Shown here: positions 1-12,400 of the stretch, one piece after another
Numbering within the stretch: the first letter of the stretch is position 1
Layout: each line of letters opens with the position of its first letter
NCBI GenBank assembly: GCA_036435485.1
Contig: CM071598.1
Coordinates: 144,316,148-144,380,147, forward strand
Source of the DNA: Saposhnikovia divaricata
Lineage: Eukaryota > Streptophyta > Magnoliopsida > Apiales > Apiaceae
Reading direction: 5' to 3'
Length of the DNA stretch: 64,000 nt
The notes under the pieces: generated by a model
The model's input: the letters and a program-made list of their open reading frames with translations, nothing else
Database searches by the model: none
Told to the model about the DNA's origin: nothing
Translations under genes and position numbers: made by a program

Positions 1-637
1 ATTTGGCCTCATACTCGGCCACCGTCATGTTACCTTGCTTCAGTTCCAAAAACTTCAGCTCCATTTGTGTCTCCATGAACCTAGGAAAGTACTTCTCCAA
101 GAATAGCTCGCTAAATCTCTCCCAGGTCACCACACCTCTTCCTTCCAAATTCTTCTTAGCTTCCCACCAATAGTTCGCCTCACCCTTCAGAAGGTAAGTG
201 GCGAAAACAGTCTTCTGCTCCTCAGCGACACCTAGTATCTCAAAAGATTTTTCCATTTCCTTCAGCCAGGCCCTTGCCTCGACCGGATCGGCAGTTCCTT
301 TAAATTCTGGGGGTTTCAGGGACTTGAAGTTCCGGAAAGCATTAGCATTAGCATTTTGGGGTGGTTGCTGAACTGGGGGACGGTCCAAGTTCTGCCTAAG
401 TAACTCCATGAACTGTTCCATAGGGCCTCCCCTAGGATGTTCTGCCTCTCGGGTGTCATCACCAGCTTCTTCTTCTTCATACTCAGAGTCATCAAACAAG
501 TCATGATCGTTGCCCTCACTCTCACTCAGGTTGACATTCTCCCCTTCACGGTTCTGGTGGCCTCCGGTTCCATGGTGGCTACCCTGGCCCTCAGAATTGA
601 TCGGGTGAGCTCGAGTGTTCATTCTTTTGGGTGGCAT
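1..637 (-). CDS. Gag, N-terminal part, gypsy element F (runs off the window)
   Basis: Reading on the minus strand from the ATG at 637 gives 212 codons without a stop, ending at the window edge, so the protein is partial. It starts MPPKRMNTRAHP, continues through an acidic stretch, then a retrotransposon gag core with the typical run around FKGTADPVEARAWLKEME, YWWEAKKNLEGRGVVTW and LELKQGNMTVAEYEAKF. This is the capsid-like domain of plant Ty3/gypsy chromovirus Gag, which packages element RNA. The zinc knuckle and Pol would lie left of the window. It lies downstream of F's 5' LTR (2352-5831), the primer site and an extra reading frame (1373-2119), all on the same strand. The frame is clean, so F is much less decayed than D, whose gag at 59035-59593 is broken. 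Confidence 0.9.
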   Translation of the reverse strand, partial: MPPKRMNTRAHPINSEGQGSHHGTGGHQNREGENVNLSESEGNDHDLFDDSEYEEEEAGDDTREAEHPRGGPMEQFMELLRQNLDRPPVQQPPQNANANAFRNFKSLKPPEFKGTADPVEARAWLKEMEKSFEILGVAEEQKTVFATYLLKGEANYWWEAKKNLEGRGVVTWERFSELFLEKYFPRFMETQMELKFLELKQGNMTVAEYEAK

Positions 638-1372
638 GATTCTGATAATAAAACAAGAAATGGGTTAGGGTTTTCCAATTACCTGACAGCGTTTGCACGG
701 GTCAGGAGCGTATCGTTCCTCCTCATAAGGGTGGAAGTTGCAAAAGTTTTAATAATCCGATGTTGAAAATAAAATGTCAAACATTTTTGGGAAAATCCCT
801 TTGGGATGCGAAAACATTTACAAGAGTTTTCAAAATTTCGAAACCTCAAAAAAAAAAAAATATATATATATATATATATTTTGAAAAATTTATTTAAAAA
901 AATTGTAGGAACATTTTTGAAAATTGTAGAGAACAATTTGAAATCGCATATCGTAAATTTGAAACAACATGGTTGTATTTGTGGCTTGTAGCAATTGTAT
1001 AATCACAGTTGTATATCAAAACAGTAAGGCATGGCATCGGAAAGTAAAGCAGTTGAGGCAATATCAAGGAAACTGAAACTAAATAAGTACGGTACAAGGG
1101 TTATCACAAAGTTTGGATGTTAGAGCCAAATACATAGTTCCGATGTCAAAGTCTAGCAAAAGTGGAACAAATACAAGTACATCATCCGAATAGTCAGGCT
1201 ACACAAAAGTAGGGCTACATCCGTACATACTACCCGAAATCACATCTACATATCTGTAGGTCAGTCTACTCATCCACTGGTCAGAAAGGATACCACTGCA
1301 CAAGTCAACTATCCCGCAAAATCGACACATTAATGTCATCTGAACCTAGGGGACTGAGCTATCAGTAACACA
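638..1372 (-). other. Leader of element F between extra ORF and gag
   Basis: About 735 bp with no convincing gene. It lies between the end of the upstream reading frame and the gag start of element F. It contains an A-run followed by a (TA)n microsatellite at roughly 848-880. It may act as a spacer, intron or internal ribosome entry region for gag, but nothing in the sequence proves that. Confidence 0.6.
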
Positions 1373-2119
1373 TCACGGGGCCGCACCGCGGCGGAGCAAG
1401 GTCCTCACTTGGGCAAATGCACGACGCACAACAGGCCTAGCATCCCTAGCCTGGATCACTCCGCCCCCGCGGATCCCTAATCCAAGAATCCTCTCGCGAC
1501 TCCTCCTCTCAATCCTATGGAGTCGAGCCCTAGTCCTCCTAGCAACAGCGGTCCTCATCCCAGCCTGGATCCTCAAGCGCGCCTCGCGCTCCTCCACTAG
1601 TGCCCGCCTCACCTCGTTAAGTCGGGCCTCCGCAGATAGTAAGTCTCGGGTCAGGAACTGTACCACGTAAGCGTGCTCAGTACCCGACACTGGGGGTAGG
1701 TCCATCGGTGGAGGTGTTATGATAGGAACAGGAGCAGGTGCAGCAACAGTAGCAGGAGCAGGAGCAGTAGCAGGGGTAGGGTCAAGCTCCTCCTCGCCAG
1801 AAGTATCATCCTCGGAGTCACCGTCCGATGAAACAGGGCTAGATGTCTGTGGAGAAGGTGGGGGTGACACAACACGACCCTCACCGGATCTCACACTCTC
1901 CTCATCAGTAGCTACAGGAGATGGGGTAACAGGCTCTGGCTCAGGCTCAGGCTCAAAGGGCTCCTCAACGGGATCCTCATCATCAGTATCTCCTATCAGT
2001 GTAATCCAGGGGCCAAGCTCGGAGTCAGCACCCATATCCTCCTCAGGATCCTCGGTATCTCGCATCAGTGCCTCATCATGCTCTCTCTCGAAAGCCTCAG
2101 GGTCTGGTACCTCCTCCAT
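1373..2119 (-). CDS. Extra 248-residue ORF between primer site and gag, gypsy element F
   Basis: A complete minus-strand frame from ATG at 2119 to the stop at 1373. I do not recognise the protein. It has three zones. Residues 1-110 are strongly acidic and include a run of Glu-Pro pairs near residue 55. Residues about 110-150 are rich in Pro, Ala and Ser. Residues about 150-248 are predicted helical and become strongly basic, with many Arg-Arg pairs, ending in RTLLRRGAAP. There is no protease, RT or integrase motif. Base composition is much richer in G and C than the flanking leader. Position after the primer site and before gag parallels the extra ORF1 known upstream of gag in some plant Tat/Ogre elements, but F looks like a chromovirus. 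A long open frame in otherwise AT-rich leader argues that it was translated recently. Its antisense serine-rich frame is a shadow. Confidence 0.7.
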   Translation of the reverse strand: MEEVPDPEAFEREHDEALMRDTEDPEEDMGADSELGPWITLIGDTDDEDPVEEPFEPEPEPEPVTPSPVATDEESVRSGEGRVVSPPPSPQTSSPVSSDGDSEDDTSGEEELDPTPATAPAPATVAAPAPVPIITPPPMDLPPVSGTEHAYVVQFLTRDLLSAEARLNEVRRALVEEREARLRIQAGMRTAVARRTRARLHRIERRSRERILGLGIRGGGVIQARDARPVVRRAFAQVRTLLRRGAAP

Positions 2120-2335
2120 CTACACAAGGGAAATAAGGAGGGTCACTAACCAAAAAGAAAAGGTTTAGGAGTAGTTCCCTCACGGGCCTTAAAGTCAGGG
2201 CTATATCCGATAACCCGACTACAAACTCGATGAGAGTTCTAAGTATTATTAAAGTTGTTATTAGGGTTATTATTGTTGTTATTATTATTAGGGTTGCTTT
2301 CTTAAATTACTATCGTTTCTGAGAACTGTAACCTC
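2120..2335 (-). other. 5' leader of element F between primer site and extra ORF
   Basis: About 215 bp of AT-rich leader with short (ATT)n runs near 2265-2292. No coding signal seen. Confidence 0.5.
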
Positions 2336-2347
2336 GCTCTGATACCA
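2336..2347 (-). other. Primer binding site, element F (initiator Met tRNA)
   Basis: The minus strand reads TGGTATCAGAGC, complementary to the 3' end of plant initiator methionine tRNA. It starts four bases after the LTR end, the same spacing as in elements A and B. It fixes F's orientation as minus and marks 2352-5831 as the 5' LTR. Confidence 0.9.
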
Positions 2348-2351
2348 TTTC

Positions 2352-5300
2352 TGTGACGCCCCCAGATCCGGGGTCGGAGATCTAGGCGCTCACGGACCAT
2401 TTTCCATTAATAGCATACCTGTTCTTGCACATAATATATATAACACAGCCATCGACCCCACAATAAACTCACATCGCACACACACACACAGGTTAGAGCC
2501 TCAGAAACGTCACAACATTGATTAACCAGAAACTAAATTATCAGAGTTATTCCAGACCGAATTAAATAGTATTTATGCTACCAGCAACACTTCGATATGA
2601 AGCGAAGTTGGCGGCTTGATAGTTTGTTACGATACACTGCCTTGCACAGGTCATACTGATAAATAAAACGAACTAACAAAAGATGCCAACCAATCCGGCT
2701 AATGGGGCCTACCGGTGGAATCTCAACTGCTGGCTCGGGTCTAGTCACCTGCTTTCGAGCAGTCTGTCTGGGTCTTGTCCTTTCGCTTAGCTGTTGTGTT
2801 TGTAAAATTTTAAAACAAGCAAGAGTGAGCAACTATAGCTCAGAAAGAAATATACGTATAAGATAAGCAATATAACATTTCATATGATCGGCAGTTATTA
2901 AACTTGTTTGTATCAATCAGATATAAAATCACTTGTCATAGTTGATAAATTCCGAAGGTGCAACAATATGTGCCCTTGTTTTCAAAATAAACTTGCAGTT
3001 CTAGATACTGCATTGAGTCAACATCTTTCTCATCAAAATAGAACACTATCAGCAACTTGGCACAAAAGTCTAAGAAGCAGTGTCAAAGTATTTTTCCAAA
3101 ATGGAGGAATGGGACTTAAAGAAAACACAAAACCTGACAAGGATTGACGATGATCAGTCGCCACATCCAAGTCCAATAATCCGCGGGTCTTCTCTACCGG
3201 TAGAAGGATAGAAACTACATCCGTAACTATCCCCGGGTGAAAATTACATCCGTAATCACCCTCGATGAAAACTACATCCGTAATCATCCTTCGGCAACAC
3301 CTGGGCCGGAATAATAATTGATGGACCGCCTGGCTCACGGCCGCTTACAAATCCCGGGAATCGTTCGTCAACGGTTCCCACACATGCCAGAGTCCCTTTT
3401 TCTTTTTCTTTTGAAAACTTGATTTTGATTGAAAATAGAGTAGTTGAGGTCCGACATCAGTCGACCGATGATTCTTGAAATCATACAAGAAGCATAACTT
3501 GACCGGGGGTTTTCAAAAATATTTTGAGTTCGAATGAGTTCGAGTTTGAAAGTATTAAAATGTATCTTAGATTAACTTTGCCTTTAAATAATGAACAATA
3601 ATTAATAAATAATATTTTAAGATTTAATATTAATAATTAATAATATAATTATTCGATAAAATAAACTTTTAATCCAAGATAGGGTTTCGAGTATTTACGA
3701 AGATATGAACATAATACTTGAGTATACGATACTCCCCGAATGACCATTCGGGTTTTCGCAATCTAGATACGATATAATAATATATCGCTCCCCGGTCAAT
3801 AGTATATACGGACCGCTACGACCTCTATTGCTAGAGTCGTTGTCCGAAGAAAACATTTCAATCTAAGTTCAAGGGGTACAAGCATACATGTACTTATACA
3901 ATCTCCATTGCATCAATACTTCGATAAACGTAGCATTTGATATAATTGAAAACTACAAACACAACAGTGAAATTCCTTGTATATGGATAAGTTTTGAAAA
4001 GTAAACTTGCCTTGGTTTGGTTGGGGTGGTCGAACGTGCGGAGTCGAACGATCTATACATAAGCAATAACCGCTCGTTAGTACCTTAACAATATCTCTTT
4101 AATTACGGGGTTTTAGGGGGTACGAAATTAACTTAACGACTTCGTCTTATGACACCCTAGCCCCACTATAGGTTCATGTCATCACTCGATTACGCTCGTC
4201 ATTTAATCGACTTAATTTAGTTACCACATTCGAATCATAACCATTAACCCTAGAATTATGGTCCACTAATCGACTTTTTTTCCATTGCGCAAAATTTACT
4301 CTAGCATTTTTATAAAATCCAAAAATTCATATTTTAATCCAATTCTTTTTGGGTGGTCTTCACCACTGCATTCCCTAACTTCTCAAATTTTTCCATGATC
4401 CCACATATATTTTTAGGGGTTTAAACAAGGTTCACAAGGGGGTCACTTAGTGCAGTCCGGAATCCAGAAACACAATTCACTTCTCCGGCTATAACTTAAA
4501 ATATATACATCACCTAGCCATGAACCTTACATTTCCAGAAACTACATTCAATTATCTTTCCAACAATATATGGTAGGACATCAGGGGACAAAATTTGCTG
4601 GTTCAAAACCGGGTTACAAGACAGGTCAATGCTCCTGGAAAAACTCAGCAAGCATATACTACTTAGATCAACCATTTTTCACAATTCCACAACACAACCA
4701 ACACTTAATTCACTTAGTTCATGGTTTATAACACTCATGGAGATATATATACTATCCATAATCATAAAAGTCACAATCACAACATCAAAACTCAAGATCC
4801 ATGTCATCCATTACTTATATAACCAAGATTAACTCATATATACATGGATCTACTACCAAACATTATAAACACTACATAACCAAAAGGGTTTGAGATTTTT
4901 ATACCTTCTTGAGCACCTAGGAGTCTTGGACAAGCATTACACAACTTAATAACACCTTGAATGGTCTCCTACAACCCTTACAATCCAAGATCTAAAAGAA
5001 AATCAAACATGGTTACTATTCACCAAATCTTTAACAATTTATAACTTGAATTTGGATGGATGAAATGGCTTGAAACTATTAACATACCTTGTCTAGATGA
5101 TGGAGAGGGCCTAGGATTTATGAGTGATGGGAAAGGGGGGAAGAAGAATTTTTCTTCTTCTCTTTTCTTCTTGGCCGAGAGCTAAGAACAAGGGGGGTTG
5201 TGTTTTAGTTTTTGTGTTTGTTTGTTGGGTGAAATAATTGATAAAGTTATGTTGGGTGATACATAATGTGTATGTATAGGCAAGGTACTAGCAAGGTATG

Positions 5301-5831
5301 GTCACATGTACTCCTTGTCTCCCCTTTTTGAAAAGCAAGTAACTAGTTACTATTCCTCTTCCAATTTGCTAACTAGTTTGCTTATTCCTAACCACTTGGT
5401 TGCATGGAACTTGCATGCAATACTACTCCTTGTATCATTATTCTTCCACCAAGGCTTGTCATTTAATCTTTAATTCGTATCGTATCTTAATTAATCTCTC
5501 GTAATAATATTTTGTTGCGTAGAGATTTCCCCTATAATTCCTTAAGTACTTAATTGTGTAAATTCCTCGAATGTCCATAATTCCTCGTCATAATTCTTAA
5601 TAAATCTTTTAATACTCTAACCATTCTCAAATCCCAAGTTTTATAAATCTTACTAACAATAAGACTCCTGCCTTCACAATCTTCCTTTTATCTTACATAA
5701 TGAATGCAACAATATAGTTTCTCAGACAATCAATTCTATTAATCAACAGGGATGACTAGAAAGGTTCCACATTGACAATGTCACAAGATATTAAATAAAA
5801 GGAAATATTACCAAAAATTAGGGTTCTTACA
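2352..5831 (-). repeat. 5' LTR of gypsy element F (3480 bp)
   Basis: On the minus strand the repeat opens TGTAAGAACCC and closes GGCGTCACA, followed by the primer site, so it is the 5' LTR of a minus-strand element. The flanking ACAAT at 5832-5836 would be one copy of the target duplication. The other copy lies outside the window. The U3 side (about 2990-5831) is close to the LTR of element B, but the U5 side (2352 to about 2990) is not, so the LTR is mosaic. It holds the three-unit 27-bp repeat at 3207-3290. The open frames inside it are short and unconvincing. Confidence 0.92.
3207..3290. repeat. Three-unit ~27-bp tandem repeat in LTR of F
   Basis: Three imperfect units share the core AAACTACATCCGTAA with variable flanks. 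The same array occurs at the matching place in both LTRs of A (about 10457-10540 and 30707-30789) and both LTRs of B (about 37417-37502 and 55926-56010). Confidence 0.8.
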
Positions 5832-5836
5832 ACAAT

Positions 5837-6454
5837 CCACTTGGTTTTTGGTGTTCTGCTTTGACTCTCTAACAAGTATAACACTTGCTTACCCACTTAG
5901 TGATCTCTCGTTTCATATCGGGCCACCAAAAATTTTCTTTCAAGTCTCGATACATCTTCGTGCTTCCAGGGTGAATCGAATACCTTGAACTATGGCCTTC
6001 ACTTAGAATCTCATTCTTCAACTCTGGGACATTAGGAATCCATATCCTCGTAGAAAATCTTAAAATACCTTGTTCATCTTTCTTAGTACAAATTTCTTCA
6101 CCAGTTAATGTATTCATCTCTTGATTCATGATTTCTTCCTGACATCTTCGAATCTTCTCTAACAATTCAAGTTGAAAAGTCATTGTGTTAAGAAACTCAT
6201 CGAAATCCTTGGAATCATACACTTCTAAATCCAACTTCTCAAATTCTCGAATCAACTCCTTGGGCATAGATAATGTATTCAGCCTTTCTTTCCTACTCAA
6301 CGCATCAGCCACTACATTTACTTTACCTGGATGATAACCTATTGTACAGTCATAGTCCTTGATTAATTCCAACCATCTCTTCTGTCTCATATTCAACTCT
6401 TTCTGTGTGATTATATACTTTAAACTCTTATGATCCGTGAAAATTTCACACTTC
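5837..6454 (-). pseudogene. Element D Pol fragment: RNase H end, integrase zinc-binding domain
   Basis: The minus strand carries the end of RNase H (CEIFTDHKSLKYI, then YHPGKVNVVADALSRK) and goes on into the integrase HHCC zinc domain, visible as H-x6-H (HSSRYSIH) and C-x2-C (CYTC). An in-frame TAG at 5869-5871 follows CYTC, where chromoviruses usually have Gln. The frame then continues to the F insertion, which cuts it in the zinc domain. The right side is cut by solo LTR C, whose duplication TCTCC (6455-6459) faces TCTTC at 35189-35193. The catalytic core and chromodomain of D should lie left of F, outside the window. Confidence 0.9.
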
Positions 6455-6459
6455 TCTCC
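6455..6459. repeat. Target-site duplication of solo LTR C, left copy
   Basis: TCTCC here and TCTTC at 35189-35193 flank C with one mismatch. In D the two copies overlap the Gly-Glu codons just before KCEIFTDH. Confidence 0.8.
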
Positions 6460-7143
6460 TGTAACACCCCCAGATCCGGGGTCGGGGATCCGGTCGTTAC
6501 GGACTCAATTACCATCCACAAAACCAACATAACTTAAATTACAACCTTGTGACCCAAAACAACAACATAAAAACACACCAGTTATAGTCCAGAGATGATA
6601 TCAGAGTAACTATCAAATGTTATTAATCACGAGTTTGAGTTATTACAACCCAAAAGAATTTAACTTACATACTCTTTGCCATCCATTTACATAAGTTATA
6701 TGGATAAATATATCTGATGCCTAAAAGCGGAAAACTAGCCTACCAATAGCTTCATCCTCAGCAATGGTAGCTACATCAGGGGGTAACTCTCTGACGGCTC
6801 CCACGCTCTTGCGCCAAGTATTCCTTGGACGGCTATCTTTTCTAGCTGTTGTTGTGATATAATAAAATAAAGCAAGGGTGAGTAATAGCCCACCAACAAT
6901 AACGTATACTGAACAATAATATATACAATACTTCAAAAGTATTTTTGAAACCATATGCCATGCATTAACGAACATCGTGCCAATATAATATAAACGACGA
7001 AGTTACAAGGTAACTCAAAACATATTTTTCTGTTGAAATATCTGTTGTGCACGATAAAAGCAAGACATCATCATATGTCATAAAAGAAGGGAATTGCAGG
7101 AAAATATTGTAATCCCAGTTTTGAACATTTTTCAAACTCCTAC

Positions 7144-7225
7144 CAACCTGAAAGAAGTCTCTTCGATACGTGTTGCGGGGGATGCCCGTCAACCTGAAAG
7201 AAGTCTCTTCGATACGTGTTACAGG
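7144..7225. repeat. Short direct repeat in LTR C
   Basis: A block beginning CAACCTGAAAGAAGTCTC and ending GATACGTGTT is present twice, at about 7144 and about 7190, with a period of 46 bp. A small local duplication. Confidence 0.8.
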
Positions 7226-7804
7226 AAATTCCCAATTTGGGAGATGAACTAATACTAGAGTTATCACGCGCCAGCTATCCCATTCCCTGATGATCAGTCG
7301 GAGATGGTACAACCCAATATAGTTTACTACCGGTAGAAGGAAGAACTGACGGATTTACTTGTCTACCGCCCTTTTTAGTAACTCACTGGCCAATGGTTGG
7401 GCCTTGTGATGGACCGCGCGACTCGGCCTCTTACACACAACTCCTAGTTCGAATAAATCCATGACTCTGAAACGTAAAGTTCGTCCTCCTTTCCCCAAGT
7501 GTAATACTCGTTGATAAGACTCCACAAAGTAGTCGTATCTAATTGGAAAGGAAAATTCACCAATATATCCCAAGCCGATGCTTGTTAATGGATATAAACT
7601 TGTTCCATCAATCTTACCCCTCGAGTGTTGAGGAGGTAACCAAAAAGACTCATATCGATGTTTGAAAAGAATCAAGATGTGAGTGAAAAGGTAGTTTAAC
7701 AAGTACATGACCGGGCAGTCAAAGAAATAATATCTCTCAAACAAGGTTCCCTTATATTTTAGAAGATAGATTCTAATGAAGAATAGAGTTTTGAGAACCT
7801 TCCT

Positions 7805-8310
7805 TGATAAAAATAATAATAATAATAATAATACGACTCAGAGATAATTTACATAGTATTTGAATATCAAGGAAATTTTTGAATAAAATATCTCATTTCA
7901 GAACTAGTTGAAAGAATTAAATAAATATTCAAAGAATATTTATTAAACCAGAAAAATTGTTCAAGAATATTCTTAATATAAATATTGCTCATGATTAACC
8001 CTCGAATAAGTATATATAAAATATTCATTAAATAAATAATTCCTCGAATAAATATTCAAAATAATATCCAAGAAAATAATTAAAACCTTAAATGAATATC
8101 CAAGATAATATTCATTAAGTAAATAAGCTCAAATGAATATTCGAAAATAATATAAAATAATCAATTAAACTCAAATGAATATTCGAAATAATATTCATTT
8201 AAATAAATAAAGCTCAAATGAATATTAAAAATAATATTCATTAAATAAATAAACTCGAATGAATATTCAAAATAATATTCATATAATACTTGTGATTGAG
8301 ATAATATTCA
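7805..8310. repeat. AT-rich array in LTR C: (AAT)n and ~40-50 bp imperfect tandem units
   Basis: An (AAT)n microsatellite near 7808-7832 is followed by many imperfect units built on AATGAATATTC and AATAATATTCATTAAATAAATAA. The array is nearly free of G and C and explains the lack of open frames here. Confidence 0.75.
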
Positions 8311-9448
8311 AATAACATTCCTTGAGTGATTAATAATCTGTCGCTGGAATCCCTCCGGGTTTCCACGACTATCTCTATATTTCAAAATACTGACTCCCGG
8401 TCTAGCTTAATGAATGAAGATCAGATGCCCTTCATGAAGGGTCTTAAAAAAATCCGGCTTATAACTAATGTATCATATCTAGCTTATAAGCAAATGCCAA
8501 ATCTCGGAACAAGTATCACAATATAATCTGAAAAACAGACATGCATGCTATGGCATATGTATAACGAAATCAAACTATATATATTATCACAACAACAGTT
8601 CCAAAGTATTGGAAACTTGCCTGGTACTCTGGTGGGGGTAGTGTGTCCTGGGTCAGTCCGGTGATCTATAAACAACCAAAATATTCGAGATTAATCACTC
8701 AATGCTTTTTAAAAGGCTAAGTATGCACTTAACTTAGATTAAAACACGTTTTCGAGTTATCTCGTTATGTACACTCTAGTGTACTCTTTTTATCACCGTT
8801 ATGATCCGACACTTGCTCGTTATCAAGGCATGTCATTTTACTTACACTTGGTAGGTACTTAAGCCATATAAGTTCTAAGGTCGGTCGCTTACTATAAAAG
8901 ATTATACCTTGAGGTTTATTGATCGCTTTCTAAGTGATTTTCCAAACTTATAACCAATTGTCCTTTTTAAGGGTTCATTCGCACTTAACCTTGATTCGAA
9001 TATTTATATAAAATCGAAAAACGATCCGTTTGACATGAGGTCTTCTCTCACACCTTCCTTATGATCTCTAATATTTTATTATTAACATTCGTAACCGAAT
9101 TACTCATGATAAGGGGATTCAATTGTATTTACGAACTCGCACTTACTGTTTCGAACCACTTTTACTAATTTGACTATAACTCCTAAACCGTAAGTCCTTT
9201 TGTTTCGATTCTCGCGCCAAAACGATCTATGACTCGAGATCTACAAGGGTATGTCACATAATCATAAAGATCAGTGAATTATGGCCACTGCTATGCACGA
9301 ATTTCAAAGGTTAACAAAATTTTGGCATTACGACGGCTATAAATCGAACGTTTCTAAATTTGTTACGTCAAAACCAAGCCACACCGGGCATACCATTCAT
9401 CATAATCAGTCCATAAACATATTACTTTAACATCATATGCATCATATT

Positions 9449-12400
9449 TGTGACACCCCCAAATTTGAGGTCAAAGATTCAGGTCGTCACATCACCATCC
9501 AACCATATCATACCTGTATTAACTTTACAACTCAACAATACATCCATCCAGACCTCAATCTTACGCACAAACAAGTTAGAGCCTCAGAAACGATAATCAA
9601 AAGTAACACTAAATATTACAATTCATCTGTACAATCCAGAATCTTACGCACTTCCACTTATACAACTACACTTGAAGACAAGTCTTACTATTACAGTTGA
9701 AAACCTATCAGACTTACTCTGTAGTATTTATCAGGAACTAAATCATCTCCGGGGTAAATCTTCTACTCCTCTTCTGCTGGTGTGGAGTTAACTGACCAAA
9801 TTCTTCTCTTTCTGAAAAGTTTTTATAAAGCAAGAATGAGCTACATAATGCTCAGCAAGTTCACCATTTTGAAAAATAATAATGTGGTTTATTTCGAAAA
9901 CATTCCCAACTGTATGGGTATATATCTCAGATTTCAAAACATAATTGGACAATATATATGTCCGAGTTTGAATAAAACATTTATACTCACTAACGAGCTT
10001 TAAGAATAACATATGAACCCTTTATAAGGTTCTCATTTCAATATATCTCAATTTTGAAAATATATATACATATGAGTATATCATTTTCGGCAAAACACTC
10101 TACGGTTAACATACTATACAGGGAATACATCATTGCAAACCTCTTTCCTTCCATTAGCTTAGAAGGTTTCTCATTCAAAAACATTTCATTCTTTGAAATA
10201 ATTGCAAGAGTGCACTAACACGTGCCAATCTTTATAGAAAATCTTGTAGTTCTAGATACTGCACGATGTCAATATTTTTCTTATCAAAAACCACACTATC
10301 GGCAACTTGGCACTTAGGCCCAAGAAGCAGTGTTTGAGTATTTTTCCAAAGTGGAGGATGGGACTGGAAGAAAACATAAAAACCTGACAAGGATTGACGA
10401 TGATCAATCGCCACAACCAAGTCCAACAATCCGCGGGTCTTCTCTACCGGTAGAAGGATAGAAACTACATCCCTAACTATCCTCGGGTGAAAACTACATC
10501 CGTAATCACCCTCGATCAAAACTACATCCGTAATCATCCTTCGGCAACACCTGGGCCGGAATAATAATTGATGGACCGCCTGGCTCACAGCCGCTTACAC
10601 ATCCCGGGAATCGTTCGTCAACGATTCCCACACCTGCCAGAGTCCCCTTTTTTTCTTTCTTGTCAAAAATCATTTTGATAGAAAATTCGAGTAGTTGAAG
10701 TTCGTCCTCAGTCGACCGATAATTCTTGAAAAGTGTACAAGAAGCAAAACCTGACCTGGGGTTTTCGAAAATGTTTTGGGTTCGAAAGAGTTCGAGTTTG
10801 AAAACGATGAAGGTATCTTGGATTAGTTTTGTCTTTAAAATAATGAACAATAATTAATAAATGATATTTTAAGATTTAATATAAACAATTAATAAAATAA
10901 TTATTTAATTAAAATAAGATTTTTAATCCAAGATAGATATTTTTGAGTATTTTTAACAACGTAAAAATAATAAATACTTAAGTATACGATACTTCCCGAA
11001 TGGCACTTCGGGTTTTCGCAATTTAATCACAATATAATAATATACCGCTCCCCGGTCAATAGTATATTTGGACCGCTACGACCTCTATTGCTAGAGTCGT
11101 TGTCCGAAGGAAACACTTTCATTCTAAGTTCAAGGGTGTACAACACATATGCATAAATCTCAAACTTCAACATAATCTCGTAAAGCATAAGCACATAATA
11201 CATTTGGAAGCTACAAACACAACAGTGAAAATCCTTATATATAAGTTTTGAAAAGTAAACTTGCCTTGGTTAGGGTGGGGTGGTCGAGCTTGCGACGTGG
11301 AACGAAGATCTATACATAATCAATATTCGTACGTTAGTACCTTAACAACACTACTTAATCGTAATGTTTTAAAGGATGTTAGACCAACTTAACGACTCCA
11401 ATTTGTGACAACTAACCCTCCTATATGACCATGTCATCACTTTATCACATTCATTACCCATTCGACTCGAATCCATCCCTCAAACTTAAAACACAAGTGA
11501 GTACTCTTAAAACTACGCTAAACTAAGCTCCTAGGTGATTCTTCACTCGCGCACTTCGCTTTAACATTTTTATAAAATTGAAAAATACAACTTTTATTCC
11601 AATTCTTTTTGGACAGCCTTCACAACTGTATAATCTGACTACCCTCAAATTTTCATAACACTAGCATAATTTTAAGGGGTCCTAACTCAGTTCACAAGTG
11701 GTCAACACAGTGCAGTCCAAATTCCAGAACCACACTGCACTAATCCGGCCATAACTCAAGATCTACACATCTTCTGGGTATGAACCTTATATTTCTAGAA
11801 ACTAAATTCAATTATCTTTCCAACCATATAAATTAGGTCCTCGGGTGACAAGATTTAGGGGTTCAAAACCCTCCTACAAGACAGTACATGCTCCCAGGAA
11901 TTTACACAGCACTCATCTTTCCTTAAACATTCAAGAACCCACTTTATACATCTCATCTACCATCAAAACCACCAAGATTTGTCTCTATAGCATACATGGG
12001 GTTATATACACTAAGTACAAGCTTTAAAATCACATTAACAACATATAACCTCAAGATTTTCATCATCCATAACTCCTATAACCAAGATATGCACTAAAAC
12101 TCTTAGATCTAACATTATAAACAATAAACAATCCATGACTAAGAGTGGTTAGAGTTTTATACCTTCCTTGATGTGTGTAATAGCTTTCTAAACCTTGTAT
12201 ATTCCTTGTATAGCCTTGGGTAAGCTTGAATGATCAAAAGAAATGAAGAAAACGAAGTTAGTAATTCGGAGTTATTAGAACCCAACTGAAAGATCATGGA
12301 AAACGAGGCCCTTGCCGAGCTTTTCTGATTGAGGCTTCTAAAGTAAAGTTGTAGAGCATCGTAACAGCTTTCCAACAAGCTAAAGAACACCAAATTTCAT

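Larger units (their letters stand above)
6460..9448 (-). repeat. Solo LTR C, left part (4.5 kb in total)
   Basis: Plus-strand start TGTAACACCCCCAGATCC and, at the far side of insertion A, end TTCTTACA at 35188. The two parts (6460-9448 and 33652-35188) add up to about 4526 bp. No primer site, polypurine tract or internal region lies between the ends, and a 5-bp duplication flanks them, so this is a solo LTR left by LTR-LTR recombination. Terminal bases match the chromovirus LTR pattern of A, B and F, with sense on the minus strand. The reading frames in it are short and unrecognisable. Bases 9444-9448 (ATATT) are the left target duplication of A. Confidence 0.85.

Noticed and set aside
1719..2168. 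Serine-rich plus-strand frame
   Set aside because: Antisense shadow of the extra ORF of element F, where GAG/GAA-rich codons read as Ser on the other strand.
3207..3290. CRISPR-like array
   Set aside because: Three imperfect tandem units in a plant LTR, without constant repeats and variable spacers.
10232..10588. Minus-strand frames of about 60-118 codons that recur in every gypsy LTR
   Set aside because: They recur because the LTRs are copies. Lengths and ends vary from copy to copy, there are no domains, and they cover the 27-bp repeat.
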